Numbered from the stretch's first letter, positions 43,119 through 52,525 are shown. The stretch is 64,000 nucleotides of DNA from Azospirillum sp. TSH100 (GCF_004923295.1 NZ_CP039639.1:296501-360500), one strand, 5' to 3'. The notes: generated by a model not told the origin, from the letters alone. Translations and numbers: made by a program.

Positions 43119-45239
43119 ATGCTCGCGGCCCCCAACCTGTTCACTCACCGCCCCGACCGGAGTGTGCGCCCCAAGGCCGCACCCTTCCTGCCGATGTCGC
43201 GTGCGGAAATGGACCGGCTGGGCTGGGACCAGTGCGACGTTATCGTCGTCACCGGCGACGCCTATATCGACCATCCCAGCTTCGGCATGGCGATCATCGG
43301 CCGGCTTCTGGAATCGCAGGGCCTGCGCGTCGGCATCATCGCCCAGCCGGACTGGAGCAGTGCGGAGCCGTTCAAGATCCTGGGCAAGCCGCGGCTGTTC
43401 TGGGGCGTTACCGGCGGCAACATGGATTCGATGGTCAACCACTACACGGCTGACCGCCGCCTGCGCCACAACGACAGCTACACGCCGAACGACGAGGGTG
43501 GCAAGCGGCCGGACCGCGCAGTCATCGTCTATTCCCAGCGCTGCCGCGAAGCCTTCAAGGACGTGCCGATCGTCCTCGGTGGCATCGAGGCCAGCTTGCG
43601 CCGCATCGCCCAGTACGATCATTGGAGCGAGAAGATCCGCCGCTCCGTCCTGGTCGATTCCAAGGCGGACATGCTGGTCTACGGCAACGCCGAACGCGCC
43701 ATCATCGAGATCGCCCAGCGCGCGCTGAAGGGCGAATCGCCGAAGGCGATGACCGACATCCGCGGCACCGCCATCATGCGCTCCTCGGTGCCGGAAGGCT
43801 GGACGGTGGTCGACAGCAGCTCCATCGACGATCCGTCGGTGCCGGTGTCGCCGCGCGCCGCCGGCGCCGACCGCATGGTGGTGCGGCTGCCCAGCTTCGA
43901 GCAGGTGACGGCCGACAAGGTGCTCTACGCCCATGCCAGCCGCGTCCTGCATCAGGAGAGCAACCCCGGCAATGCCCGCGCCCTGGTCCAGCGCCATGGC
44001 GACCGCGACGTCTGGCTGAACCCGCCGCCGATCCCGCTCGAAACCCACGAGATGGACGGCGTCTACGACCTGCCCTATGCGCGGGCGCCGCATCCGTCCT
44101 ATGGCGACGCCCGCATCCCGGCCTGGGAGATGATCCGCTTCTCGGTCAACATCATGCGCGGCTGCTTCGGCGGCTGTTCCTTCTGCTCGATCACCGAGCA
44201 TGAGGGGCGCATCATCCAGAGCCGGTCGGAAGGGTCGATCCTGCGCGAGATCGAGCAGATCCGCGACAAGACCAAGGGCTTCACCGGCGTGATCTCCGAC
44301 ATGGGCGGGCCGACCGCCAACATGTACCGGCTCGCCTGCAAGGACAAGGAGACGGAATCGGTCTGCCGGCGCCCGTCCTGCGTCTTCCCGGACATCTGCA
44401 AGAACCTGAACACCGACCATTCGTCGCTGGTCCAGCTCTACCGCAAGGCCCGCGCGGTGCCGGGCGTGAAGAAGATCCACATCGCGTCCGGCCTGCGCTA
44501 CGACCTCGCCGTCCGCAATCCGGAATATGTGAAGGAGTTGGTGACCCACCATGTCGGCGGCTATCTGAAGATCGCGCCGGAACATACCGAGCCGGGCCCG
44601 CTGTCGAAGATGATGAAGCCCGGAATGGGCGCCTACGACGAGTTCAAGCGGATGTTCGAGAAGGCCGCGAAGGAGGCGGGCAAGAAGCTCTATCTGATCC
44701 CCTACTTCATCGCCGCCCACCCCGGCACCACCGACGAGGACATGATGAACCTCGCGATGTGGCTGAAGCGGAACGGCTTCAAGGCGGATCAGGTGCAGAC
44801 CTTCCTGCCCTCGCCGATGTCGCTGGCGACCGCGATGTACCATAGCGAGCGCAACCCCCTGCGCCCGGTGCGCCGCGTCGGGTCTGAGATGGTGTCGTCG
44901 GCGAAGGGGCTGAAGCAGCGCCGCCTGCACAAGGCCTTCCTGCGCTACCACGATCCGGAGAACTGGCCGATCCTGCGCGAGGCGCTGAAGCGCATGGGCC
45001 GCGAGGATCTGATCGGGCCCGGCGAGGAGCAGCTGATCCCGGCCTGGCAGCCGGTCGGCGCCACCGCCAAGCCGCGGGAGAAGGGGCCGAAAGGCAAGAC
45101 CTTCCTGACCCAGCAGGCCGGCCAGGGCCGCCGGGTGGTCCCGCCGGTGGGCAAGGCGCCTGGGACGAAGCCGGCTGGCGGAGCTGGGGGCAAGCCCTCC
45201 GGCATGAAGCCGCGCCAGACGAACTTGAAGGGCCGGTGA
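43119..45239 (+). CDS. YgiQ-family radical SAM protein
   Basis: From the ATG at 43119 the protein is 706 residues. The N-terminal region (FLPMSRAEMDRLGWDQCDVI, TGDAYIDHPSFGMAIIGRLLE) is the YgiQ N-terminal domain; the radical SAM 4Fe-4S motif has Cys349-x3-Cys353-x2-Cys356 (GCFGGCSFC). SDMGGPTANMYR and a C-terminal domain (LKQRRLHKAFLRYHDPENWP) complete the family layout, ending in a basic Lys/Pro/Gly-rich tail. YgiQ reaction and substrate are not firmly established. A later-starting frame from 42954 includes upstream non-family residues and was rejected. Confidence 0.93.
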   Translation: MLAAPNLFTHRPDRSVRPKAAPFLPMSRAEMDRLGWDQCDVIVVTGDAYIDHPSFGMAIIGRLLESQGLRVGIIAQPDWSSAEPFKILGKPRLFWGVTGGNMDSMVNHYTADRRLRHNDSYTPNDEGGKRPDRAVIVYSQRCREAFKDVPIVLGGIEASLRRIAQYDHWSEKIRRSVLVDSKADMLVYGNAERAIIEIAQRALKGESPKAMTDIRGTAIMRSSVPEGWTVVDSSSIDDPSVPVSPRAAGADRMVVRLPSFEQVTADKVLYAHASRVLHQESNPGNARALVQRHGDRDVWLNPPPIPLETHEMDGVYDLPYARAPHPSYGDARIPAWEMIRFSVNIMRGCFGGCSFCSITEHEGRIIQSRSEGSILREIEQIRDKTKGFTGVISDMGGPTANMYRLACKDKETESVCRRPSCVFPDICKNLNTDHSSLVQLYRKARAVPGVKKIHIASGLRYDLAVRNPEYVKELVTHHVGGYLKIAPEHTEPGPLSKMMKPGMGAYDEFKRMFEKAAKEAGKKLYLIPYFIAAHPGTTDEDMMNLAMWLKRNGFKADQVQTFLPSPMSLATAMYHSERNPLRPVRRVGSEMVSSAKGLKQRRLHKAFLRYHDPENWPILREALKRMGREDLIGPGEEQLIPAWQPVGATAKPREKGPKGKTFLTQQAGQGRRVVPPVGKAPGTKPAGGAGGKPSGMKPRQTNLKGR

Positions 45240-45260
45240 CGTTCTGAAGGCTTGTTTGGC

Positions 45261-45344
45261 CGTCATTCCCGCGAAGGCGGGAATCCAGCCTTTCCGGAGC
45301 GGTCGCTTTGGGAACACTGGATCCCCGCCTTCGCGGGGATGACG
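45261..45344. repeat. Pair of mirror-image palindromic repeats (CGTCATTCCCGCGAAGGCGGGAATCCAG type)
   Basis: Two 28-base units, 45261-45288 and 45317-45344, are near-perfect inverted copies of one another (26 of 28 positions), separated by 28 bases. Each unit also contains its own hairpin (TTCCCGC GAAG GCGGGAA; TCCCCGC CTTC GCGGGGA). The unit resembles an abundant intergenic palindrome seen in many proteobacterial genomes. It lies 21 bases after the YgiQ stop and may terminate or protect the transcript. Confidence 0.85.
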
Positions 45345-45528
45345 CGCAGTTGTTGCTGTTTCGGTTGGTTCTTCCGGCTTCGAATCCTCGCCACTCGGAA
45401 AGAGATGGCATTTAGCGCCGCACTACATCTCCGCGCCGGCTGCCTCAAGCCGCGCACAGCGACCATTCCCCATTTCCCCCAACGGCGCCGCCGCCCGTAT
45501 GGCCGGCCCCTGCCCCGGTTGGATTCCC

Positions 45529-47337
45529 ATGGCACAGTCGAAACGCACCCCGCGCCCGAACGCCATCCGCAGCGTTCTGGCCTTCACCTTCCGTCACTGG
45601 CGCCGCCAGACCCCGTTGGCCGCCGGCATCGCCGGGGCCATCGCCCTGTCGACTCTCGCCGACGTCTTCATGCCGCTGTTCGCCGGTCGGCTGGTCGATG
45701 CGCTGACCCTGCTGCCGGGTGACCGCGACGCGGCGCTGCACGCGGCGCTGACCGCCTTCGGCGCGATGGTGGTGTTGGGCGTCGGCATGGTGGTGATGCG
45801 CCATCTCGCATGGAGCGGCGTCATCCCTTTCACCCTGCGCATCATGGCCGATGTGGGCCAGGACAGCTTCCACCGCATCCAGCGCTTCTCCACCGATTGG
45901 CATGCCAACAGCTTCGCCGGCTCGGTGGTGCGCAAGATCACCCGCGGCATGTGGGCGCTCGACACGCTGGACGACACGCTGCTGCTGGCGCTGTGGCCGT
46001 CACTGGTGGTGCTGATCGGCACCATGGTGACACTGGGGCTGCACTGGCCGGCGATGGGGCTGGTCATCGCGCTCGGCACCGCGGTCTACATCGCGATGAC
46101 GGTGCTGTTCTCCACCCTCTACATCGCGCCGGCAGCCCGGCTGTCGAACGCCTGGGACACCAAGCTGGGCGGCACGCTGGCCGACGCCATCGGCTGCAAC
46201 GCCGTGGTCAAGGCCTTCGGCGCCGAGCCGCGCGAGGACGAGCGGCTGGCCGGAGTCGTCGGCAAGTGGAGCCGCCGCACCCACCGCACCTGGACACGCC
46301 ATACCCGCCACAGCACCGTGCAGCTGCTTGTGCTTCTGCTGATCCGCAGCAGCGTGGTGGCGACCGCGCTGTTGCTGTGGTGGCGTGGGCAGGCGACGCC
46401 GGGCGACGTCGCCTATGTGCTGACCACCTACTTCGTCGTGCATGGCTATCTGCGCGACATCGGCATGCACATCAACCATCTCCAGCGCTCAGTCAACGAG
46501 ATGGAGGAGCTGGTGGCGATCCATGCCGAGGCGCTCGGGGTGGAGGACCGGCCGGACGCCGCGCCGATCCGCATCGGGGCGGGCGAGGTGCGCTTCGACC
46601 ACGTCACCTTCCAGTATGGCGGCCACACCACGCCGCTCTATTGCGACCTGTCGCTGACCATCAAGGCGGGGGAACGGGTCGGGCTGGTCGGACCTTCGGG
46701 ATCAGGCAAGACCACCTTCGTCAAGCTGATCCAGCGCCTCTACGACGTGACCGGGGGCCGGGTGCTGATTGACGGGCAGGAGGTGGCAGGGGCGACCCAG
46801 CACTCCCTGCGTTCGCAGATCGCCATCGTCCCGCAGGAGCCGATCCTGTTCCACCGCACCCTGGCGGAGAACATCGCCTATGGCCGCCCCGGTGCGTCGA
46901 TGGCGGAGATCGAGCGGGCGGCGAAGCTTGCCAACGCCCACGACTTCATCGCCCGCCTGCCCAAGGGCTATGGGACGCTGGTCGGCGAGCGCGGCGTCAA
47001 GCTGTCGGGCGGTGAGCGGCAGCGGGTGGCGCTGGCCCGCGCCTTCCTGGCTGATGCGCCGATCCTGATCCTGGACGAGGCGACCTCCAGCTTGGATTCG
47101 GAATCGGAAGCGCTGATCCAGGAGGCCATCGAACGGCTGATGCAGGGCCGCACCGCCATCATCATCGCCCACCGGCTGTCGACCGTGCGCACGCTGGACC
47201 GCATCCTGGTCTTCAACCAGGGCCGGGTGGTGGAGGAGGGAAGCCATGCCGCCCTGCTCCACCGCGCTGGCGGGCTTTATCGCCGACTGTTCGAGCAACA
47301 GTCGGCGCCGGAGCCGATCCGCCGGATCGGGGGCTGA
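45529..47337 (+). CDS. ABC exporter, fused permease and ATPase (MsbA/HlyB-like architecture)
   Basis: A 602-residue half-transporter. Residues 25-330 form a six-helix transmembrane domain (type I exporter). The nucleotide-binding domain has Walker A GPSGSGKTT, Q-loop IVPQEPILFHRTLAENIAYG, signature LSGGERQRVALARAF, Walker B ILILDEATSSLD and H-loop IIAHRLSTV, all intact. It probably exports a lipid, drug or peptide as a homodimer. The in-frame ATG at 45499 would add ten residues and cannot be excluded. Confidence 0.92.
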   Translation: MAQSKRTPRPNAIRSVLAFTFRHWRRQTPLAAGIAGAIALSTLADVFMPLFAGRLVDALTLLPGDRDAALHAALTAFGAMVVLGVGMVVMRHLAWSGVIPFTLRIMADVGQDSFHRIQRFSTDWHANSFAGSVVRKITRGMWALDTLDDTLLLALWPSLVVLIGTMVTLGLHWPAMGLVIALGTAVYIAMTVLFSTLYIAPAARLSNAWDTKLGGTLADAIGCNAVVKAFGAEPREDERLAGVVGKWSRRTHRTWTRHTRHSTVQLLVLLLIRSSVVATALLLWWRGQATPGDVAYVLTTYFVVHGYLRDIGMHINHLQRSVNEMEELVAIHAEALGVEDRPDAAPIRIGAGEVRFDHVTFQYGGHTTPLYCDLSLTIKAGERVGLVGPSGSGKTTFVKLIQRLYDVTGGRVLIDGQEVAGATQHSLRSQIAIVPQEPILFHRTLAENIAYGRPGASMAEIERAAKLANAHDFIARLPKGYGTLVGERGVKLSGGERQRVALARAFLADAPILILDEATSSLDSESEALIQEAIERLMQGRTAIIIAHRLSTVRTLDRILVFNQGRVVEEGSHAALLHRAGGLYRRLFEQQSAPEPIRRIGG

Positions 47338-47435
47338 AGGGTCCGTTCCCCTTTGTCGAAAGGTGGGGTGGCCGCAGCGGCGTGTCGGCGTATGTCCCTG
47401 GCGACCGACTGTTTTCGCTGACCGCAGGAGCCGTC

Positions 47436-48293
47436 ATGGCACAGACCACCACCGACACGCCCGTCTGGTTCATCACCGGCTGTTCGACCGGCTTCGGCCG
47501 CGAGTTGGCGCGGCTGGTGCTTGAAAAGGGCTGGCGCGTCGCCGCGACCGCCCGTGATCCGCGCCGGCTGGACGATCTGCTGGCCGGCCATGGCGAGCGC
47601 GGTCGGGCCATCGCGCTGGACGTGACCGACCGGTCCCAGGTTGCCCGCGCCGTCGCCGAGGCGGAGGAAGCCTTCGGCCGGCTCGATGTCGTCGTGAACA
47701 ATGCCGGCTACGGCTATCTCTCCGCCATCGAGGAAGGCGAGGACGCGGAGATCCGCGCGATGTTCGAGACCAATGTCTTCGGGCTGGCCGCGGTGACGCG
47801 GGCGGTGCTGCCGGGGATGCGGGCGCGGCGGGCCGGGCACATCGTCAACATCTCGTCCCAGGGCGGCATGATCGGCTTCCCCGGCTCCGGCTATTACGCC
47901 GCCACCAAGTTCGCGGTGGAGGGATTGTCGGAATCGCTGTCGAAGGAGGTGGCGCCGCTGGGCATCCGCGTGCTGATCGTCGAGCCGGGGCCGTTCCGCA
48001 CCGACTGGGCCGGGCGCTCGTTGAAACAGTCGGCGACCTGGATCGACGATTACGAACAGACCTCCGGCGCGCGGCGCAAGCAAATCTCCGGCTACAGCGG
48101 CAAGCAGCCGGGCGATCCGGTGCGGGCGGCCGAAGCGATCATCACCGCCGTGACCGCCGAGATTCCGCCACTCCGCCTCGTGCTCGGCCGTCCGGCGCTG
48201 GAAGGCGTCCGCGGCAAGTTGCGTTCGGTGCTGGACGAGATCGATGCCTGGGAGGCGACGACGCTGGGTGCCGATTTTCCGGACGTGCGCTAA
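47436..48293 (+). CDS. Short-chain dehydrogenase/reductase
   Basis: GCAGGAG precedes the ATG at 47436; the product is 285 residues. The cofactor motif TGCSTGFGREL (about 13-23), the NNAGYG motif and the catalytic YYAATK (Tyr and Lys four apart) with an upstream NISSQGG Ser are the classical SDR signature. The C-terminus is longer than in short SDRs and reads like the 3-oxoacyl-ACP-reductase/retinol-dehydrogenase-like class. Substrate unknown. It ends a few bases before the convergent regulator gene. Confidence 0.93.
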   Translation: MAQTTTDTPVWFITGCSTGFGRELARLVLEKGWRVAATARDPRRLDDLLAGHGERGRAIALDVTDRSQVARAVAEAEEAFGRLDVVVNNAGYGYLSAIEEGEDAEIRAMFETNVFGLAAVTRAVLPGMRARRAGHIVNISSQGGMIGFPGSGYYAATKFAVEGLSESLSKEVAPLGIRVLIVEPGPFRTDWAGRSLKQSATWIDDYEQTSGARRKQISGYSGKQPGDPVRAAEAIITAVTAEIPPLRLVLGRPALEGVRGKLRSVLDEIDAWEATTLGADFPDVR

Positions 48294-48318
48294 GGGAGGT
48301 GGCGTCACCCCCCTCTTT

Positions 48319-48720
48319 TCACACGAACAGTTCCATCGTCTGTGGCACGTTGCGCGGCGTTTCCCCCGCCAGGATGGCGCGGGCGACGTCGACGGCGGCG
48401 ATCAGGCCGCTTTCCGTGAAGGGTTTCGGCAGGCAGCCGATGCCGGTCAGCGGGCCATCCTTCTTCAGCTCGTCACGGAAGGAGGTGATGAACAGGCAGG
48501 GCACGCCCAGTCCGGTCAGCCCCCGCGCCGCGTCGATGCCGTTGGAGCCCATGCCGAGATGCACGTCGACCAGCGCCAGATCCGGCTTGTCCTCCGCGGC
48601 CATCTCCACCGCTTCCGCCGCGGTGACGGCCGGACCGATGACGCTGTGGCCGACGTTTTCCAGATAGAGCTGCTGTTCCAGCGCGATCAGCACCTCGTCT
48701 TCCACCAGCAGGATCTTCAT
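48319..48720 (-). CDS. Stand-alone receiver-domain response regulator
   Basis: A 133-residue CheY-like protein. KILLVEDEVLIALEQQL supplies the acidic pair; the phospho-acceptor is Asp52 in LALVDVHLG, and Lys in GCLPKPFTES is conserved. It overlaps the upstream sensor-kinase gene by ATGA (48717-48720). Such receivers next to HWE/HisKA_2 kinases are usual partners that hand phosphate to a downstream output or act as phosphate sinks. It has no output domain. Confidence 0.92.
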   Translation of the reverse strand: MKILLVEDEVLIALEQQLYLENVGHSVIGPAVTAAEAVEMAAEDKPDLALVDVHLGMGSNGIDAARGLTGLGVPCLFITSFRDELKKDGPLTGIGCLPKPFTESGLIAAVDVARAILAGETPRNVPQTMELFV

Positions 48721-50612
48721 CCCTCGATCTCCTCGGGCGAGGAGGTCTCCAGCAGCGGCACCTCGTCCGGCACCGGCAGCTCGATGCGGAAGGTGGTGCC
48801 CTGCGGAGTGGTGTCGATGTCGACGCTGGCCCGGATCTGGCCGGCGAGGCTGGAGATCAGGCGCATGCCCAGGCTGCGGCTCTTGCGGATGTCGAAGTTC
48901 GACGGCAGGCCGGGACCGCGGTCGGAAACCGTCAGGGCAAGCCGGTCGTCCTCCCGCCGGAAGGTCACATCGACCTTCGCCGGACCGCTGCCGCGATGCT
49001 TGACCGCATTGGTGATCAGCTCGTTGGCGATCAGGCCCAGCGGGGCGGCATGGTCGATCGGCAGGTCGATCACGTCCGACTGCACGACGATGTCGCACAT
49101 GCTGTCGCCGCCGGACGCGCGCGCCAGATCTTCGCACAGCTCGTTCAGATAGGTGCCGAACTCGATGGTCTGGAACTGGTCGGCCTGATAGAGCCGGTTG
49201 TGGACGCGGGCGATCGCTTCGATACGGCTGCGGGCATCCTGGAAATGCACCCGCATCCCTGCGTCGGGCAGGCTGAGCGTCTGGAGCGTCAGCAGGCTGG
49301 ACACCAGCTGCAGGCTGTTCTTGACCCGGTGGTTGACCTCGCGGAGCAGGGTCGATTTCTGGCCGACCAGCTTGCGCAGCGCCGCCTCCATCGACTTGAT
49401 CTCCGTCACGTCGATGTGCATCAGCACGGTGCCGCCGAACGGGCCGGCCGGCATCGGGGCGGCGAGACAGCGGAACCAGTGCTGGTTGTTGGTGACGTAT
49501 TCGGCGGACACTGGCGGCCCGCCTTCGCTCAGCAGGGTGCGCAGGCCTCCCATCACGCTGTCGGCCCGCGGGTCGGCGGTCTCCCCGCGGCCGCAATGGT
49601 CGAGATAATCGTCACCGACGATGCAGCCCTGGCCGAGGAAGCTCGTCTCCGGTCCGGCTTCCGCCCATGCGCGGTTGACCGAGACGATGTGGCCGGAACG
49701 GTCGAGCACGGCGATGAGGGCCGGCAACGCGTCCAGCGTCGCCTTGGTCTGCTCGGCCAGCTGTCGCATGGCGAGCGCGCTGGTCCGCAGCTCCTCCCGG
49801 GTGCGCCGGCGTTCTGTGATGTCGCGCAGGATGCCGGTGATGAAGCTGCGCCCTTCCGATTCCCAGCGTGCCATCGACAGTTCCAGGTCGATGTGGCTGC
49901 CGTCGCGCCGCCGGCCCGACAGTTCCACCGGCTGGGTCGCGGCATCCCTGCTGGCGGCCTCCGGCCCGCTGCGCTCCGCCATGGCGATCCAGTCCGGCGC
50001 GTCGTCACCCAGCAGGACGGTGACGCTCCGGCCGATCAGCTCGTCCGGACGGTAGTCGAACTGGCGGGTGGCGGTGCCGTTCATCCATTGCACCATGCCG
50101 CGTGTGTCGGTGGTGATGATGGCATCGGGGGCGGTGTCGACGATGGCGCGGTGGCGGGCATCACGCTGCTCGCGCAGCACCCGCTCGCGGTTCACCGAGG
50201 CGGTGACGTCGGTCACCTGGATCAGGCAGCGCGCCTCGCTGCCGGCGGCCTGCGAATGGGGCGACGAGGCGTTCGACGGCAGCGGACGGATCACCACATT
50301 GTGGACCATCCGCCGCCCGTCGGGCAGGTGCAGCGGGAACAGCATCGGATTCAGCGTGTGCGACAGGACGCCGGGCGCGCCGGTGGCCAGCGTGTCGCGC
50401 ACCGCGATGTGCAGGCGCGATTCACGCAGGTTCGGCAGAGCGTCGAACAGATCATGCCCCAGAATCTCCCTGGCCGTCAGGGTGGAGGCCTGCTCCATCC
50501 AGCCGTTCCAGTAGAGAACCCGGCAATGGCGGTCCAGAAGCAGGATGCCGGCGTCCAGCGCGCCAAGGACATCGAGCGCCCAGGTGGGTTGTTCAGGCAA
50601 TCTGGGAGCCAT
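48717..50612 (-). CDS. Soluble multi-PAS sensor histidine kinase, HWE/HisKA_2 family
   Basis: A 631-residue protein without membrane segments. Three PAS domains lie at about 15-135, 145-268 and 285-405 (for example ALDAGILLLDRHCRVLYWNG, TAPDAIITTDTRGMVQWMNG, and the ITERRR-type linkers). The HisKA_2 dimer helix LLREVNHRVKNSLQLVSSLL has the phospho-accepting His428. A HATPase_c domain follows with NELITNAVKH and SDRGPGLP. It overlaps the 3' end of cheC by 20 bases and is overlapped by the receiver gene, so all three are translated together. Confidence 0.92.
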   Translation of the reverse strand: MAPRLPEQPTWALDVLGALDAGILLLDRHCRVLYWNGWMEQASTLTAREILGHDLFDALPNLRESRLHIAVRDTLATGAPGVLSHTLNPMLFPLHLPDGRRMVHNVVIRPLPSNASSPHSQAAGSEARCLIQVTDVTASVNRERVLREQRDARHRAIVDTAPDAIITTDTRGMVQWMNGTATRQFDYRPDELIGRSVTVLLGDDAPDWIAMAERSGPEAASRDAATQPVELSGRRRDGSHIDLELSMARWESEGRSFITGILRDITERRRTREELRTSALAMRQLAEQTKATLDALPALIAVLDRSGHIVSVNRAWAEAGPETSFLGQGCIVGDDYLDHCGRGETADPRADSVMGGLRTLLSEGGPPVSAEYVTNNQHWFRCLAAPMPAGPFGGTVLMHIDVTEIKSMEAALRKLVGQKSTLLREVNHRVKNSLQLVSSLLTLQTLSLPDAGMRVHFQDARSRIEAIARVHNRLYQADQFQTIEFGTYLNELCEDLARASGGDSMCDIVVQSDVIDLPIDHAAPLGLIANELITNAVKHRGSGPAKVDVTFRREDDRLALTVSDRGPGLPSNFDIRKSRSLGMRLISSLAGQIRASVDIDTTPQGTTFRIELPVPDEVPLLETSSPEEIEG

Positions 50613-51255
50613 GCGACGACGTTCCGGCGGATGTGGGTTCTTCGGCGGCGATGCCTTCGATGAAGGCGTGGATCAGTTGTTTCAGCGACTGGAGGGAGGA
50701 AACCCCCATCAGCAGGGCGATGTAGCCGCGGATGCTGCGGCTGCGGATGGTGAAGTCGATGTAGAGGAACAGCACCAGCTCGTCGCCGCCGCCGACCTTG
50801 TCCTTCAGGATGTTGGCGCCGTCTCCGCGCAGCACCGCCGGCAACGAGATGGTCAGCCGGTCCTTCAGCGCGTTGGCGACAACCACGAGACAGCCGTTCA
50901 GGATGATGTTGCCGATCTCCGCCAGGGCGTCCTGCTCCAGATCGACGATCTCCGCCAGGGTCAGGTCGCCGCCCAGGACGGCGCGGGCCAACTCCAGGCT
51001 GTTGGCCTCCGGGAAGATCAGCATGGCGCGGCCGTCGAAGGAGCCCTGGAACTGCTGCTCCACCGCCACCAGCCCGCTCCGCTCGCGTGCGGACAGGAAG
51101 TCCGACGCCTCCTGCCGGCTGACGATGTCCACGGTTGGCACGGACAGCAGAACCTGGTCATTGACCATGCGGCTGAGATGGGTGGCGGCGCGGCCGACCC
51201 CCATGTTCACCAACTCGGTCAGCGCATCGCGCTCCAGGTCGGTCAGTTCCACCAT
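50593..51255 (-). CDS. CheC-type CheY-P phosphatase
   Basis: From the ATG at 51255 the protein is 220 residues. It contains both family active sites of the pattern D-x3-E-x2-N-x22-P: Asp10, Glu14, Asn17 and Pro40, and Asp109, Glu113, Asn116 and Pro139, each with the exact spacing. Hence both phosphatase sites are intact, unlike CheX or FliY variants. It should dephosphorylate a receiver domain. It is first in the operon with a PAS-rich kinase and a lone receiver; no cheD is seen here. Confidence 0.9.
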   Translation of the reverse strand: MVELTDLERDALTELVNMGVGRAATHLSRMVNDQVLLSVPTVDIVSRQEASDFLSARERSGLVAVEQQFQGSFDGRAMLIFPEANSLELARAVLGGDLTLAEIVDLEQDALAEIGNIILNGCLVVVANALKDRLTISLPAVLRGDGANILKDKVGGGDELVLFLYIDFTIRSRSIRGYIALLMGVSSLQSLKQLIHAFIEGIAAEEPTSAGTSSHGSQIA

Positions 51256-51651
51256 CTCTCGGCGCCTGTTCAGTCTTGGTCTCGGCTTCACAACCGGCGC
51301 CGCCGGGCGGTCGCATCACAAATGTGACCTATCGATGTGGAAAAAGGCACCCCCGTCAATGTCATATGTTAAGCCGGCGACGCCATAGCCGATATAGCCG
51401 CCCCGCTTCCCACAATGGTCAGGAGGACAATCCACCATCCAAAGAACCGTGTTCGGAACCTTAGGCAAGTCGCCGGCGCTTTTGCGCAATATTGCTTAAG
51501 ATACGAAACCAAATGTCCGGCGCCGCGTTATCGGGCGGGACAGTCTCTCAGCATATGGACAGACGGTGGGGGACTTGTCCGGCGGGGGATGGCGACTCCA
51601 CATGTAGGGGTGGCGTCCCCTTGCGATGGGCGCCATGTCTAGGAGACGTCG
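51256..51651. other. Divergent upstream region between cheC and the DUF2076-like gene
   Basis: These 396 bases hold no credible gene. AGGAGA (51641-51646) is the ribosome binding site of the DUF2076-like gene. Moderate AT-rich stretches near 51310-51370 and 51480-51510 may contain promoters for both sides, but no clear hexamers are seen. A small hairpin GGGG-TGGCGT-CCCC lies near 51607-51620. Confidence 0.4.
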
Positions 51652-52452
51652 ATGACCCCCGAGGAACGCACGCTTCTGTCCGACCTGTTCCGTCGCCTGC
51701 GCGAGGTGGAGTCCCAGCAGCACTCCCAGCCGCGCGACGCCGAAGCGGAGGACTTCATCCGCCGGTCGGTCCAGGACCAGCCGCAGTCGTCCTACTATAT
51801 GGCGCAGACGGTGCTGGTGCAGCAGCAGGCGCTGACCGCGGCCCAGACCCGGATCGAGGAACTGGAGCGGCAACTGCGCGAACGACCGGCCCAGCCGGCG
51901 CAGTCCGGCGGAAGCTTCCTGTCGAATGCGCTGGGCATCGGCCGCAGCCCATGGGGGCGCGACGCCGAACCCGCTCCGGCCCAACCCTATCCGCAAGGAC
52001 AGTCCCCTGCCGGCCGGAGCCCGTGGGGCGCACCCGGTGCGGTGCCCACTGGTGCCCCTGGCGCTGCCTATCCGCCGCAGCAGTACAGTCCTTCCCCCTA
52101 TCCGCAGCCGGGCATGGCCCCGCGCGGTGGCGGGTTCTTCGCGGGGGCGGCGCAGACCGCTGCGGGTGTGGCCGGTGGCATGCTGGCGGCGAGCGCCATC
52201 TCCTCCCTGCTGCACCATTCGCCCGGCCCCTTCGGCACGGCGATGGCCCAGCCCCTGGCCGGCGAGACGATCAACGAGACGGTGATCAACAACTATTACG
52301 GCGACGACCAGGGACCGCAGGGCGATACCGGGCGTGACACCGCTCAGGACACCACCTACCAGCCCGATCCGCCGCCTGCCGACGATGCGTCATACGATGA
52401 TTCGTCCTTCGACGACGGCAGCAGCGGCAGCGGGGACGATTCCTGGATTTGA
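51652..52452 (+). CDS. DUF2076-like protein with Gln/Pro/Gly-rich body (266 aa)
   Basis: The N-terminus (TPEERTLLSDLFRRLREVES, EAEDFIRRSVQDQPQSSYYM, AQTVLVQQQALTAAQTRIEE) matches, from memory, the DUF2076 family found in proteobacteria. A long low-complexity Pro/Gln/Ala region follows, then a hydrophobic Gly/Ala-rich segment (GGFFAGAAQTAAGVAGGMLA) that could enter the membrane. The C-terminus is acidic and Ser/Gly-rich (SSFDDGSSGSGDDSWI). AGGAGA lies five bases upstream. Function unknown; a role at the cell envelope is plausible. Confidence 0.82.
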   Translation: MTPEERTLLSDLFRRLREVESQQHSQPRDAEAEDFIRRSVQDQPQSSYYMAQTVLVQQQALTAAQTRIEELERQLRERPAQPAQSGGSFLSNALGIGRSPWGRDAEPAPAQPYPQGQSPAGRSPWGAPGAVPTGAPGAAYPPQQYSPSPYPQPGMAPRGGGFFAGAAQTAAGVAGGMLAASAISSLLHHSPGPFGTAMAQPLAGETINETVINNYYGDDQGPQGDTGRDTAQDTTYQPDPPPADDASYDDSSFDDGSSGSGDDSWI

Positions 52453-52490
52453 GGCTTGGGCAACACGCCACTCCCGTCGGGATCCCGGTT

Positions 52491-52525
52491 CTGCATTCTG
52501 CGATCGCCAGCATCGCAGAATGCAG
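52491..52525. repeat. Perfect 14-bp inverted repeat in the gap before the 65-residue protein
   Basis: CTGCATTCTGCGAT (52491-52504) and ATCGCAGAATGCAG (52512-52525) are exact reverse complements around a seven-base loop. It is 38 bases after the DUF2076-like stop. No T-run follows, so it is either a weak terminator or a protein-binding site. Confidence 0.7.

Noticed and set aside
43080..45317. A 745-codon open frame antisense to the YgiQ gene
   Set aside because: Shadow of a radical SAM gene with intact cysteine motif on the other strand.
45376..45390. GCTTCGAATCC resembling a tRNA T-loop
   Set aside because: No cloverleaf can be drawn around it: acceptor, D and anticodon stems are missing.
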